A stretch of DNA of 64,000 nt from Desulfobacteraceae bacterium (GTDB taxonomy: Bacteria > Desulfobacterota > Desulfobacteria > Desulfobacterales > Desulfobacteraceae). Positions 31,856 to 40,819 of this stretch are shown here, piece after piece. Position 1 is the first letter of the stretch. Each line of letters begins with the position of its first letter. The DNA lies in contig JAAEMK010000200.1 of assembly GCA_024225635.1 (NCBI GenBank), positions 50,489 to 114,488 on the forward strand, given 5' to 3'. The translations under genes were made by a program, and so were the position numbers. The notes beneath the pieces were generated by a model that saw nothing but the letters and a program-made list of their open reading frames with translations, was not told where the DNA came from and did not search any database.

Positions 31856-31910
31856 AAAAAAGCCGGATTACCGATAAAGATTATTGCTATAATCTTCTGG
31901 CAACCCGGCT
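31856..31910 (-). terminator. Long intrinsic terminator in the leader of the 992-aa gene
   Basis: On the minus strand AGCCGGGTTGCC (31910-31899) pairs over 12 bp (two G-U) with GGTAATCCGGCT ending at 31861. An inner perfect stem AAGATTAT/ATAATCTT closes the loop AGCA, and TTTTTT follows. It lies 26 nt before the start codon at 31830. It could end the upstream PEP-CTERM transcript or attenuate the secreted-protein gene. Confidence 0.75.
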
Positions 31911-31980
31911 GTTTATCAATCAAACCCGTGGCTTTCCGTACTACTATAAATTCAATCTTTTAGCAGTGTGGCTTTTTCAG
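31898..31980 (-). ncRNA. Possible GEMM-like (c-di-GMP) aptamer remnant or variant
   Basis: Reading the minus strand, TACGGAAAGCCACGGGTTT, a short loop, AAACAGCCGGGTTGCC resembles the 3' half of GEMM riboswitches (typically ACGCAAAGCC-ACGGG...AGCCGGGUUGCC). A preceding arm ACTGCTA/TAGTAGT and a closing pair TTCTG/CAGAA can be drawn. The canonical 5' GGCAAAC strand is missing, so the call is weak. The 3' strand is shared with the terminator at 31856-31910, as in an ON/OFF expression platform. Confidence 0.35.
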
Positions 31981-31991
31981 AATTCATTACT

Positions 31992-32071
31992 ATAGTGCCG
32001 GTCAAATGACGTGATGCCAACCTTACCCTATAATAATAAGTAGCGGTATCAATTGGTCTGACCGGAACTAT
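31992..32071 (-). repeat. Nested inverted repeat after the second PEP-CTERM gene
   Basis: ATAGTGCCGGTCA (31992-32004) and TGACCGGAACTAT (32059-32071) are complementary at 12 of 13 positions, with a 54-nt loop that can itself pair (CCAA...TTGG and ACC...GGT). It starts a few nt after the PEP-CTERM stop codon. It could be a structured 3' UTR or a small palindromic element. Confidence 0.5.
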
Positions 32072-32077
32072 AATTCT

Positions 32078-32671
32078 TCAAAAAAATAATTTTTCTCTGC
32101 TGATTCCAGCAGTTACCAACAGACCCAGGCCGAAAAGAAAGATGATTGAAGGCTCAGGAATCCCAGGGGATTGTTCAATCCTCAGGTTTGAAATTTCAAC
32201 GACTGAATCGAATCCTGTGTCCCCGGGAAAAGCGCCTAACTGAAATTGAAGTCCAAGGGTCATGCCTACCAGCCCTGTCAGATCAAAGCCTATGCTTCCG
32301 GAAGCGGTTGTGCCGGTAAAAAATTCATATGGTGAGCCGACACAAAATCCGGTGGCCCCATCCAATATAAATACACCGAATTCATCGTCCTCTCCCGCAT
32401 CCGCACCCTCGGTAAAAACATAGTCAAATAACAGCTCAAAGCCCGATTGAGGAATGATGACATTGGGTTCCCCCAAACCAGGATCATTTGCTAAAAGTAC
32501 GGTGCATACAGAATCCTCGACCATGATCGCACTTGCCCCATCCGGAGCAACCGTTACAGCCGGGTCTGCATAGAAATCATTCAAATCAATTGTAACGGCA
32601 ACCACGGCTGAAGCATAAGCGCTTACTAAAAAGCACGAAACAAACAAAATCATTATGATTTTCTTTTGCAT
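32078..32671 (-). CDS. PEP-CTERM sorting domain protein, small
   Basis: A 197-residue exported protein with a Sec signal (MQKKIIMILFVSCFLVSAYASA), a beta-rich acidic body without recognisable domain (FELLFDYVFTEGADAGEDDEF), and a C-terminal PEP-CTERM signal: GIPEPSIIFLFGLGLLVTAG followed by a short basic tail. The mature protein would be cleaved by an exosortase and placed in the envelope or extracellular matrix. GGGAGG lies upstream of ATG 32671, and a strong sigma-54 type promoter lies 88 nt upstream. It is the upstream neighbour of the 992-residue secreted protein. Confidence 0.85.
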   Translation of the reverse strand: MQKKIIMILFVSCFLVSAYASAVVAVTIDLNDFYADPAVTVAPDGASAIMVEDSVCTVLLANDPGLGEPNVIIPQSGFELLFDYVFTEGADAGEDDEFGVFILDGATGFCVGSPYEFFTGTTASGSIGFDLTGLVGMTLGLQFQLGAFPGDTGFDSVVEISNLRIEQSPGIPEPSIIFLFGLGLLVTAGISREKLFF

Positions 32672-32758
32672 ACCTTCTACCTCCCTATAATTGAATTAAT
32701 TGCTAAAATTATGTTTTGTTCAGGAAGTTTCTTGAAAACAAACTAGTTACTATCAAGA

Positions 32759-32774
32759 TGCAAAAAGAAGGCCA
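32759..32774 (-). promoter_or_regulatory. Sigma-54 type promoter of the second PEP-CTERM gene
   Basis: The minus strand reads TGGCCTTCTTTTTGCA (32774-32759): TGGC at -24, TTGCA at -12 and exactly 10 nt between GG and GC. This matches the consensus better than the copy at 12444. The leader would be about 75 nt. Confidence 0.7.
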
Positions 32775-32781
32775 TTAGAAA

Positions 32782-32834
32782 AAGCTGTCGTTTTTTCTAA
32801 GACTGAACTTATGAACAACCGGACGCGACAGCTT
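32782..32834 (-). terminator. Hairpin just upstream of the sigma-54 promoter
   Basis: On the minus strand AAGCTGTCG (32834-32826) pairs with CGACAGCTT (32790-32782) across a 35-nt loop, followed by TTTC. It may insulate the promoter from upstream transcription. The rest of the 437-bp gap 32672-33108 holds the promoter, the terminator at 32991 and an AT-rich stretch without genes. Confidence 0.4.
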
Positions 32835-32990
32835 AAAGGCAGCATAGATTAACGATTTCGATTAAAATCGCAGATTGAATCAGTCCTTTTTTCTCATAGG
32901 AAAACAATTACACAATTCGCAATTTAAGGAAAAGATGTAACAAATAAGCCCTTTCTTTTTCATCCTGCCGGGCTCAAGGAGTATAAATAT

Positions 32991-33022
32991 AAAAAAACGG
33001 CCCGAAGTCGGAACTTCGGGCC
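32991..33022 (-). terminator. Terminator of the sucCD-fumarase operon
   Basis: On the minus strand GGCCCGAAG (33022-33014), loop TTCCGA, CTTCGGGCC (33007-32999), then GTTTTTTT. Third member of the GGCCCGAAG terminator set. Confidence 0.85.
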
Positions 33023-33108
33023 ATTTTTCTTCACTGGGGGCTATGGGACGGCGTTATCATTATTCTTTATTCTTTGCCGTCTCTATATTTTTCTATGGGT
33101 TTAAACGA

Positions 33109-34719
33109 TTACAAAAGTTCACTGTAAAAATCGTTGCCCTTGTCATCCACGATGATAAATGCGGGGAAATCCTCCACCGTCATCATGAACACCGCTTCCA
33201 TGCCGAGCTCCTCATACTCCACGAGCTCCACCTTTTTGATGAAATCCCGTCCCAGCCGTGCGGCAGGGCCTCCGGGAGATCCCAGATAGAAGCCGCCGAA
33301 CTTTTTGCAGGCTTCCGTCACCTGGCCGGACCGGTTGCCCTTGGCCAGCATGACCATGGACGCCCCCTGCTCCTGAAAAATAGGAACATAAGGGTCCATC
33401 CGTCCCGCAGTGGTGGGGCCGAAGGAACCCGAGGCCTGGCCTTCCGGGGTCTTGGCGGGTCCGGCATAGTAGATAATGTGATCCTTGATGTAATCGGGCA
33501 GTCCCTCTCCCCTGTCCAGGCGCTCCTTGAACTTTGAATGGGCGATATCCCTGGCAACAATGATCTTGCCTGAAAGGAGCAGCCGTGTGGCAACGGGATA
33601 CTGGCTCAGCTGGGCCCGGATCTCGTCCATGGGCCTGTTGAGGTCCACCTTGACCGGCTCCGCCATCTCAGGCTCGATCAACGGCAGATACTTTGACGGG
33701 TTCTCCTCGAGCTTTTCGATGAAAAGCCCGTCCCGGGTTATCTTTGCCTTAATCTGCCGGTCGGCGGAACAGCTGACGCCGATGCCCACGGGGCAGGAAG
33801 CGCCATGGCGGGGCAACCTGACCACCCGAACATCCAGGGCAAAGTGCTTGCCGCCGAACTGGGCGCCAAGGCCGAGCTTGTGGGCCCGCTCCAGCACCTT
33901 TTTCTCAAGCGCAAGGTCCCTGAAGGCGTGGCCGGTGTCGTCACCCTCTGTGGGCAGGGTATCGTAATACCGGGCCGAGGCGAGCTTCACCGTCTTGAGG
34001 TTGGTTTCGGCCGAGGTGCCGCCGATGACAAAGGAAAGATAATAGGGAGGACAGGCCGCCGTGCCGAGGCTCTTCATCTTCTCGGTCATGAAGTCCAGCA
34101 GGATCTCCTCGGAGTTGAGCACCGCCTTGGTCATCTGGTAGAGGAAGGTCTTGTTGGCGGAGCCGCCGCCCTTGGCCATGAACAGGAACTTGTAATCTTC
34201 TCCCTGGGTGGCGAAGAGGTCGATCTGGGCCGGGAGGTTGCACCGGGTGTTCTTCTCCTCGTACATGGTGATGGGGGCGTTCTGGGAGTACCTCAGGGCG
34301 TTCTCGGTATAGGCCTCGAACACGCCCTTTGAGAGCTCCTCCTCGTCATCGGACCAGGTCCAGACCTGCTGGCCTTTTTTGCCCATGACAATGGCGGTTC
34401 CCGTGTCCTGGCACATGGGATAGACCTTTTCGGCGGAGATCGCGGCGTTCTTCAGAAGCTCGAGAGCAATGTACCTGTCGTTGTCGCTGCTTTCCGGATC
34501 ATCGATGATGCCCCTGAGCTTTTTCAGATGACCGGGTCGGTAAAGGTGGGCCACCTCCTTGAAGGCTGCCTTTGCAAGCAACGTCAGGGCCTGGGGCTCG
34601 ATGGTGAGGATCTCCTTGCCGCCGAACTCCTTGATGTTGACATAATCCCTGGAAACCTGCTTGTACTCGGTGGAGTCCTCTCCCAGGGGAAACATGGGCT
34701 TATACTTAAATTCCGTCAT
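33109..34719 (-). CDS. Fumarate hydratase, class I (Fe-S)
   Basis: A 536-residue one-chain class I fumarase (fumarate + H2O = malate) with a [4Fe-4S] cluster. The alpha-type N-terminal region has [20 protein letters not shown] (first cluster Cys), [13 protein letters not shown] and [38 protein letters not shown] and [20 protein letters not shown]-like segments supply further Cys. The beta-type C terminus carries [12 protein letters not shown] and LAKGNRS. AGAGG precedes ATG 34719. It is the last gene of sucC-sucD-fum (22 nt after sucD), so three consecutive TCA-cycle steps share one transcript. Confidence 0.93.
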   Translation of the reverse strand: MTEFKYKPMFPLGEDSTEYKQVSRDYVNIKEFGGKEILTIEPQALTLLAKAAFKEVAHLYRPGHLKKLRGIIDDPESSDNDRYIALELLKNAAISAEKVYPMCQDTGTAIVMGKKGQQVWTWSDDEEELSKGVFEAYTENALRYSQNAPITMYEEKNTRCNLPAQIDLFATQGEDYKFLFMAKGGGSANKTFLYQMTKAVLNSEEILLDFMTEKMKSLGTAACPPYYLSFVIGGTSAETNLKTVKLASARYYDTLPTEGDDTGHAFRDLALEKKVLERAHKLGLGAQFGGKHFALDVRVVRLPRHGASCPVGIGVSCSADRQIKAKITRDGLFIEKLEENPSKYLPLIEPEMAEPVKVDLNRPMDEIRAQLSQYPVATRLLLSGKIIVARDIAHSKFKERLDRGEGLPDYIKDHIIYYAGPAKTPEGQASGSFGPTTAGRMDPYVPIFQEQGASMVMLAKGNRSGQVTEACKKFGGFYLGSPGGPAARLGRDFIKKVELVEYEELGMEAVFMMTVEDFPAFIIVDDKGNDFYSELL

Positions 34720-34741
34720 TTTTTCCTCTCACTGCTCAATA

Positions 34742-35611
34742 TCAGAAAACCTCTTTACACACCTCTCCGATGGTGCCGAGGTTCTTACACACGCGGATGC
34801 CGTTCTGCTCCATGGCCTCGATCTTGGCCTGGCCCGTGCCGCTGCTGCCGCTGATGATGGCGCCGGCATGGCCCATTCGTCTTCCCGGAGGGGCGGTGAG
34901 CCCTGCGATGAATCCCACCACTGGCTTGGTCACATGGGCCTTGATGTAGGCGGCTGCCTCTTCTTCCGCGCTGCCGCCGATCTCGCCCACCATGACGATG
35001 CCCTTGGTGTCGGGATCGTTCTCAAAGGCCTCGAGCACATCGATGAAGTTGGTGCCGTTCACGGGATCACCGCCGATGCCGATGCAGGTGGTCTGGCCGA
35101 TGCCGAGCTTGGTTAGCTGGTCCACCACCTCGTAGGTGAGGGTCCCGGACCGCGAGATCACTCCGACGGGTCCTCCGGCCATGTGAATCTTGCCCGGCAT
35201 GATGCCGATCTTGCACTCACCTGGGGTGATGATGCCCGGACAATTGGGACCAATAAGGCGGCAGGTCTTGGTGGCGAGAAAGTTCTTCACCTTTACCATG
35301 TCGAGCACGGGAATGCCCTCGGTGATGGCCACAATCAGCCCGACCCCGCTGTCCGCCGCCTCCATGATGGCGTCGGCGCAGAACGGCGGGGGCACAAAAA
35401 TCATGCTGGCGTTGGCCCCGGTGGCCTCCACCGCCGCCCTCACCGTATTAAACACCGGTACGCCGTCCATGGTCTGGCCGCCCTTGCCCGGCGTCACCCC
35501 GGCAACCACATTGGTGCCGTACTCGATACACTGCCTTGTATGGAACTGGCCCTCCTTGCCCGTGATGCCCTGGACAACCAGCCTTGTTTCTTTATTTACA
35601 AATATACTCAC
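34742..35611 (-). CDS. sucD: Succinate-CoA ligase, alpha subunit
   Basis: A 289-residue subunit that binds CoA and carries the phosphohistidine. N-terminal [33 protein letters not shown] is the CoA-binding Rossmann signature; [20 protein letters not shown] follows; near the C terminus [21 protein letters not shown] contains the active His (GHAGA). Length is normal. Start is GTG 35611 with GGGGAG 6 nt upstream. It lies 65 nt downstream of sucC. Confidence 0.96.
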   Translation of the reverse strand: MSIFVNKETRLVVQGITGKEGQFHTRQCIEYGTNVVAGVTPGKGGQTMDGVPVFNTVRAAVEATGANASMIFVPPPFCADAIMEAADSGVGLIVAITEGIPVLDMVKVKNFLATKTCRLIGPNCPGIITPGECKIGIMPGKIHMAGGPVGVISRSGTLTYEVVDQLTKLGIGQTTCIGIGGDPVNGTNFIDVLEAFENDPDTKGIVMVGEIGGSAEEEAAAYIKAHVTKPVVGFIAGLTAPPGRRMGHAGAIISGSSGTGQAKIEAMEQNGIRVCKNLGTIGEVCKEVF

Positions 35612-35676
35612 AACATACTCCCCACGGCGGAAACAATTTTTTGCTTTAGCTTAAATTCAGGTTCCGCCCGCTATCG

Positions 35677-36834
35677 TTATATGGCTGCTGCAACCTTTTC
35701 GGCTGCATCCTTAAGGTCCACGGCATTGATAAGATTGAGACCGGACTCGGCAAGAATCTTTTTGCCCTTTTCCACATTGGTTCCTTCCATGCGAACAACA
35801 ACCGGAATGGTGATGCCGGTCTTCTGGGCGGCTGCGACCACGCCTTCGGCAAAAACGTCACAGCGGAGGATGCCGCCGAAGATGTTGATGAGCACCGCCT
35901 TTACCTTCTCGTCCATGAGGATGATCCTGAAGGCGTTCTCCACCATCTCGGCCGTGGCTCCGCCCCCCACATCCATGAAGTTGGCGGGTTCCGCGCCTGC
36001 GTTCTTGATGATATCCATGGTGGCCATGGCAAGGCCCGCGCCGTTGACGATGTTGCCGACGTTCCCGTCCAGGTTGATGTAATTGAGGTTGTACTTGGAG
36101 GCCTCAACCTCCAGGGGGTCCTCCTCGTCAAGGTCCCTGTACTCCAGGAGATCCTTGTGCCGGAACATGGCGTTGGAATCGATATCCACCTTGGCGTCCA
36201 GGGCCATGACCCGGTCGTCCTTAGTGAGGATCAAGGGATTGATCTCCAGAAGGGAGCAGTCGTTTTTGACGAACAGGGTGTAAAGATTCTTAAGCAGGGC
36301 TGAAAACTCTTTAAGGGCGGCCTTGGGAAGCCCGAGACCGAACCCCACCTCCCTGAGATGGTAGCCCTGGATGCCCGTGAGGGGATCGACCCTGACCTTG
36401 ATGATTTTTTCAGGGGTGGTGGCCGCGACCTCTTCGATGTCCATGCCGCCCTCTTGGCTTGCCATGATCACGATGCCCGCCGTGGCCCTGTCCACCAGGA
36501 TGCTGAGGTAAAACTCCTTTGCGATCTCCTGGCCCGCCTCCACCAGCAGCTTCTTCACCAACCTGCCTTCGGGACCGGTCTGGTGGGTCACGAGAGTCAT
36601 GCCAAGGATCTCATCGGCAAACGTCCTTGCCTCGGCTTCGGAGGCGGCAAGCTTCACGCCCCCGCCCTTTCCCCGGCCACCGGCATGGATCTGGGCCTTG
36701 ACTACGACAGGATAGCCCCCAAGCCCCTTGGCGGCATCCACGGCCTCATCCACGGAAAAGGCCACTCCCCCGTCCGGGACAGGCACACCAAAGCTTCTGA
36801 ACAGCTCCTTCGCCTGGTACTCATGTATCTTCAT
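35677..36834 (-). CDS. sucC: Succinate-CoA ligase (ADP-forming), beta subunit
   Basis: A 385-residue subunit with an N-terminal ATP-grasp domain ([50 protein letters not shown] with metal ligands, [14 protein letters not shown]) and a C-terminal ligase domain ([29 protein letters not shown]). It makes succinate and nucleoside triphosphate from succinyl-CoA in the TCA cycle. GAGGAG precedes ATG 36834. It is the first gene of the sucC-sucD-fumarase operon. Confidence 0.96.
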   Translation of the reverse strand: MKIHEYQAKELFRSFGVPVPDGGVAFSVDEAVDAAKGLGGYPVVVKAQIHAGGRGKGGGVKLAASEAEARTFADEILGMTLVTHQTGPEGRLVKKLLVEAGQEIAKEFYLSILVDRATAGIVIMASQEGGMDIEEVAATTPEKIIKVRVDPLTGIQGYHLREVGFGLGLPKAALKEFSALLKNLYTLFVKNDCSLLEINPLILTKDDRVMALDAKVDIDSNAMFRHKDLLEYRDLDEEDPLEVEASKYNLNYINLDGNVGNIVNGAGLAMATMDIIKNAGAEPANFMDVGGGATAEMVENAFRIILMDEKVKAVLINIFGGILRCDVFAEGVVAAAQKTGITIPVVVRMEGTNVEKGKKILAESGLNLINAVDLKDAAEKVAAAI

Positions 36835-37200
36835 AATACTCCTCTGTATAGTCTTTAACCGTTTCCGGTCTGATGATTTGGTATTGACTCGTTATCCTGG
36901 GAACGCCTGAAAAATTAATGCATGGATATAGATAGGATTTCTGGATCGGTTGATTGAGATTTATCACAGATCGATAATTCTTGTTTATCACGAACAGGGA
37001 AGGATCATGTAAGCGTCTCTCCACCCGTTTTTTTAAACTTGTACTACAAAGCAAAGCACCGGTTTCCTAGCTAATTAACATCCCACACCCATTTTCTTCA
37101 GTGCTTATTCAAGCGCTTAACGTTAAACAGATAAGCCTGTACCTTGTCAAGGTTTTTATCGGGCGGTACTGGAAAATCAACAATGATGATCGCAATAGGT
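36835..37200 (-). other. 366-bp gap upstream of sucC
   Basis: No gene is seen. A candidate promoter lies at 37122-37150. The inverted AAGCGCTT around 37111-37118 is followed by an imperfect echo (AAGCACTG), possibly a regulator site; this is not assigned. Confidence 0.4.
37122..37150 (-). promoter_or_regulatory. Candidate sigma-70 promoter of the sucCD-fumarase operon
   Basis: Minus strand: TTGACA (37150-37145), 17-nt spacer, TTTAAC (37127-37122). The -35 is perfect and the -10 matches 4 of 6. It would give a leader of about 280 nt. Confidence 0.4.
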
Positions 37201-38451
37201 TTAGTTTTTCGTGAAAACGACCTTACCCTTTTTTATGACGGTTTCAACGGTGTTTACACCAACGTGGTAGGGAATGAACCGATAGGAAGGGAATTCAAGG
37301 ATCACAAGGTCGCCAAGCTTTCCCTTGTCAATGCTTCCAATGGTTTGGGCTCGATCAACGGCTGCCGCGCCGTTTATGGTAAGGGCGGTCAACGCCTCTT
37401 CGGGGGTGAGATCCATATACAGGCAGGCCAGCGCAAAGACAAGGGGGATGGATTCCGAAAAGCAGCTGCCGGGATTGAGGTCCGTTGCAAGGGCCACGGC
37501 ACATCCCCGGTCGATCATGTAACGTCCCCGGGCATAATCCTCCTTGAGGCTGAAGGCCGTTCCCGGAAGTAAGGTCGCCACGACACCGGCTGCCGCCATC
37601 TCCTTTATCCCCCGGTCCGAAGCCTGGAGAAGATGATCCGCGGACACGGCGCCCACTTCAGCGGCAAGCTCGGCTCCTCCCAGCCGCACCATCTCATCCC
37701 CATGGATTTTCAGTTTCAACCCAAGGGCTTTTGCCTCCAGGAACAGCCGCCGGGACTGGGCCACGGTAAAAACATTCTCTTCGCAGAACACATCACAGAA
37801 TTCAGCCAGTTTTCCATCAACGACTTCGGGAAGCATTTGGATGACAAAATCGATGAATTCATCCTTTTTACCCTTGAACTCCGGAGGAACGGCATGGGCT
37901 CCCAGAAAGGTGGGGACAATATCAATGGGATGGACAGCATCGAGGCGCTTCATCACCTCAAGCTGTTTTATTTCAGTATCATGGTCAAGACCATAACCGC
38001 TTTTGCCCTCAACGGTTGTCACCCCAAAGGAGAGCATGGAATCAAGGCGTTTCAGGCCAAGGCCGGAAAGTTCCTCCCCGGAGGCTTTCCGGGTGGCCCT
38101 GACCGTGTTTGCAATGCCGCCCCCACGGTTCATGATATCCATATAGCTCTCACCGGCAAGCCGCCATGAAAATTCATCGGCCCTGTAGCCGCCGAACACA
38201 AAATGGGTGTGGGAATCCACAAATCCCGGCAGGATAGCCTTGTTTGCGGCATCCATGACCGTGAATCCGGTGGTGTCAAACGTTTCCAGCAGATCCCGGG
38301 AGGCGCCCACCTCTTTAATAATACCGCCCTCGATGATCACAGCACCATTCTCGATGATGCCGAGATCGGACATCTCCTTGCCCTGCTTTGCCTTGAACCC
38401 CGTACAGGTGACCACCTGGGCGGCATTCTTTACGATGATGTTTCCACTCAT
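37201..38451 (-). CDS. hutI: Imidazolonepropionase
   Basis: A 416-residue amidohydrolase, third step of histidine degradation (imidazolone-5-propanoate to N-formimino-L-glutamate). PGFVDSHTHFVFGGYRADEF carries the HxH metal ligands; EGKSGYGLDHDTEIKQLEV, FLGAHAVPPEF, KIHGDE and ATDLNPGSCFSESIPL complete the family set. AGGAGG lies before ATG 38451. It follows hutU by 54 nt on the same strand. hutH and the later formiminoglutamate steps are not in the window. Confidence 0.95.
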   Translation of the reverse strand: MSGNIIVKNAAQVVTCTGFKAKQGKEMSDLGIIENGAVIIEGGIIKEVGASRDLLETFDTTGFTVMDAANKAILPGFVDSHTHFVFGGYRADEFSWRLAGESYMDIMNRGGGIANTVRATRKASGEELSGLGLKRLDSMLSFGVTTVEGKSGYGLDHDTEIKQLEVMKRLDAVHPIDIVPTFLGAHAVPPEFKGKKDEFIDFVIQMLPEVVDGKLAEFCDVFCEENVFTVAQSRRLFLEAKALGLKLKIHGDEMVRLGGAELAAEVGAVSADHLLQASDRGIKEMAAAGVVATLLPGTAFSLKEDYARGRYMIDRGCAVALATDLNPGSCFSESIPLVFALACLYMDLTPEEALTALTINGAAAVDRAQTIGSIDKGKLGDLVILEFPSYRFIPYHVGVNTVETVIKKGKVVFTKN

Positions 38452-38505
38452 TTTTTTCCTCCTGTAACGAAAGACGGCGACCGGAGAAGAAAAGAAACAC
38501 CTCTT

Positions 38506-40539
38506 TTACTTTTTAAATTTCTCCGCCACGAGTTTCGCGATCTTGTCGTTATCCGTTATGTAAGGAATCGTTATGTGGGCCTCGCCTTTATACATCCCGT
38601 TAAACTCAACGCAGGTTTCCATGGAATGCTCGTTCCTTGCCCAGGCCCTTCTTGCAACGCCCCCCATGACATCCCAGAGCATCGCTTTTCTGATTACCCC
38701 GTCGATCCTGGCGCTGCCGTCCAGGACAAGGCCGAATCCCCCGTTGACGGCATTGCCGATACCCACGCCGCCGCCGTTATGAAGGGCAACAAGGCTCATG
38801 CCCCTTGCGCAGTTTCCCGCAAAGCACTGGACGGCCATGTCCGCCATGATATTGCTGCCGTCCTTGATGTTCGCGGTTTCCCTGAAGGGCGAATCGGTGC
38901 CGCCGGTATCATGGTGATCCCTGCCCAGCATCACGGGCCCGATCTCCCCCCTTCGCACCATGGCATTGAATTCAAGGGCGATCTTCACCCGTCCCGGGGC
39001 ATCCTGGTACAGAATCCTGGCCTGGGTGCCCACCACCAGCCGGTTCTTCTCCGCATCCCTGATCCAGTTATAGTTGTCCCTGTCCTGGAACCTCCTGCCG
39101 GGATCGATACACGCCATGGCGGCCCGGTCGGTCTTGAGAAGGTCCTCGGATTTACCGGAGAGGCAGACCCACCTGAACGGACCGTACCCATAGTCAAACA
39201 TCAGGGGCCCCATGATATCCTCCACATAGGAAGGAAAGATGAAACCATCCAGGGAATTTTCTCCATTCCTGCAGATTTCCGTGACCCCGGCATCAAACAC
39301 GGCACCCATAAAGGCATTGCCGTAGTCAAAGAAATAAACGCCCCTGTCAACCAGGGTCTTTATCAACCGGTAATGGCGAACAAGGGATTTTTGCACAAGG
39401 CCCTTGAAGGTTTCAGGGTCATCCTTGAGCATGTTCGTGCGCTCTTCAAAGGTCAGGCCCTGGGGACAGTATCCGCCGCTGTAGGCCGCATGGCAGGAGG
39501 TCTGGTCCGAAAGGAGATCGATATTGATATTGTTGTCAACCACATACTCCAGAAGATCGACAATGTTGCCGTAAAATGCGACGGCAACCGCCCTTTTCTC
39601 CCCCGCGGCCTTTTGTGCCGCTTTGATCGCTTCGCCGGGATCTTTGGCGATCACACTGACCCAGCCCTGGTCGTGCCGTGTCTTGATCCGGGAATAATCA
39701 ACTTCAGCGATGATGCCCACGCCGTTGGCAATTTCAATGGCCTTGCCCTGGGCGCCGCTCATTCCCCCAAGGCCGGAGGATACAAACAGCTTTCCCCCGA
39801 GATCCCCGTCTTCAGGAACGCCCAACTCCTTACGGGCCGCGTTCAGCAAGGTGCCGTAGGTGCCATGGACAATGCCCTGGGGACCGATATACATCCATCC
39901 CCCGGCGGTCATCTGCCCGTAATTGGCAACCCCGAGGGAGACGGCCCGCTCCCAGTTTTTCTCATCATTAAAGCGCCCGACCATCATTGCGTTGGTGATG
40001 ATCACCCTTGGTGCTTCGGGGGAAGACTTGAACAGGCCCAGGGGATGCCCCGATTCCATCACAAGGGTCTGATCCCGGGTCAGGTTTTCAAGGTATTTTA
40101 TTATCAGGTGGTACTGCATCCAGTTCTGGCAGACCTGGCCGGTTTCACCGTAGGTCACAAGCTCGTAGGGGTAGAGGGCGATCTCAAAATCCAGGTTATT
40201 GTCGATCATCACCCGGCACGCCCTGCCCTCGACGCACCGTCCCTTATATTGGTCAATGGGTTTGCCGTAAAGCCGTCCCGGGGGCCTGAACCTGTACCCG
40301 TAGATCCTGCCCCGGGTCAAAAGCTCGTCCAGGAACTCCGGCGCGAGCTGATCATGCCATTTTTCCGGCACATACCGCAGGGCGTTTTTAAGGGCCAGCC
40401 CGATTTCTTCCCGGGTCAGGTGAAGGGGCCTGTTGGGGGCCCGTCTAATCCCCTCGACAAAATCTGGCATCTCAGGAAGTTCGGTGAATATTTCGTCCAT
40501 TTTGATTGTCATTGAATCTGAAATATCTCGGTTTTCCAT
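38506..40539 (-). CDS. hutU: Urocanate hydratase (long form)
   Basis: A 677-residue enzyme of histidine degradation (urocanate to imidazolonepropionate, tightly bound NAD+). Recognisable blocks are TLVMESGHPLGLFKSSPEAPRVIITNAMMVG, GQMTAGGWMYIGPQGIVHGTYGT, the NAD region SSGLGGMSGAQGKA, DQTSCHAAYSGGYCPQG and the C-terminal MALHNGGGVGIG-like motif. Many HutU are about 555 residues; this belongs to the longer ~670-residue type with extra N-terminal and insert sequence. ATG 40539 is preferred because AGGGGGG lies 9 nt upstream; codons to 40659 run into the repeat cluster. Confidence 0.92.
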   Translation of the reverse strand: MENRDISDSMTIKMDEIFTELPEMPDFVEGIRRAPNRPLHLTREEIGLALKNALRYVPEKWHDQLAPEFLDELLTRGRIYGYRFRPPGRLYGKPIDQYKGRCVEGRACRVMIDNNLDFEIALYPYELVTYGETGQVCQNWMQYHLIIKYLENLTRDQTLVMESGHPLGLFKSSPEAPRVIITNAMMVGRFNDEKNWERAVSLGVANYGQMTAGGWMYIGPQGIVHGTYGTLLNAARKELGVPEDGDLGGKLFVSSGLGGMSGAQGKAIEIANGVGIIAEVDYSRIKTRHDQGWVSVIAKDPGEAIKAAQKAAGEKRAVAVAFYGNIVDLLEYVVDNNINIDLLSDQTSCHAAYSGGYCPQGLTFEERTNMLKDDPETFKGLVQKSLVRHYRLIKTLVDRGVYFFDYGNAFMGAVFDAGVTEICRNGENSLDGFIFPSYVEDIMGPLMFDYGYGPFRWVCLSGKSEDLLKTDRAAMACIDPGRRFQDRDNYNWIRDAEKNRLVVGTQARILYQDAPGRVKIALEFNAMVRRGEIGPVMLGRDHHDTGGTDSPFRETANIKDGSNIMADMAVQCFAGNCARGMSLVALHNGGGVGIGNAVNGGFGLVLDGSARIDGVIRKAMLWDVMGGVARRAWARNEHSMETCVEFNGMYKGEAHITIPYITDNDKIAKLVAEKFKK

Positions 40540-40574
40540 GATTTTCATCCCCCCTGTTTTTGTCTTTGCGATAC

Positions 40575-40816
40575 CAGGGGCAGGCTTAGACTGACCGGGG
40601 TCAGGGGGCACGCATACCGGGGTCAGGCTTAGCTTATTGATATAATTCTCATTTCTCAAAAATATCTACAATAAGCTAAGCCTGACCCCTGAGTTGTGAG
40701 CCTGCCCCTGGGTTGTGTGGACCTGACCACTGGGTTGTGTAAGCCTGACCCCTGGGTTGTGTGAGCCTCTCCCTTAAGTTATTTAGTCGCAATAAGCTAA
40801 GCCTGCCCCCTATATT
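40575..40816. repeat. REP-like repeat cluster between hutU and degP
   Basis: A perfect 21-bp inverted repeat, GGGGTCAGGCTTAGCTTAT TG at 40619-40639 and its complement at 40669-40689, encloses 29 nt. A third copy of the complement with one change sits at 40790-40810. Between them are four tandem ~20-bp units of the type GCCTGACCCCTGGGTTGTG at 40680-40764, and a further CAGGCTTAGACTGACCGGGGTCAGG at 40581-40605. This is the layout of REP/BIME elements mobilised by RAYT-type transposases; none is encoded here. Confidence 0.75.
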
Positions 40817-40819
40817 ATA

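Noticed and set aside
31830-31923. Extended N terminus for the 992-aa protein
   Set aside because: The 31 extra codons are the terminator hairpin and U tract; the ATG at 31830 has a perfect ribosome site and opens a proper signal peptide.
38203-40515. A 770-codon open frame on the plus strand
   Set aside because: It lies antisense to hutU and hutI, whose family motifs are unambiguous. Its sequence is His/Pro/Gly-rich without domains, a product of high GC at third positions.
40680-40764. Tandem ~20-bp units considered as a CRISPR array
   Set aside because: Units follow one another without unique 30-nt spacers and no cas genes are near; the inverted 21-mers point to REP-like elements.
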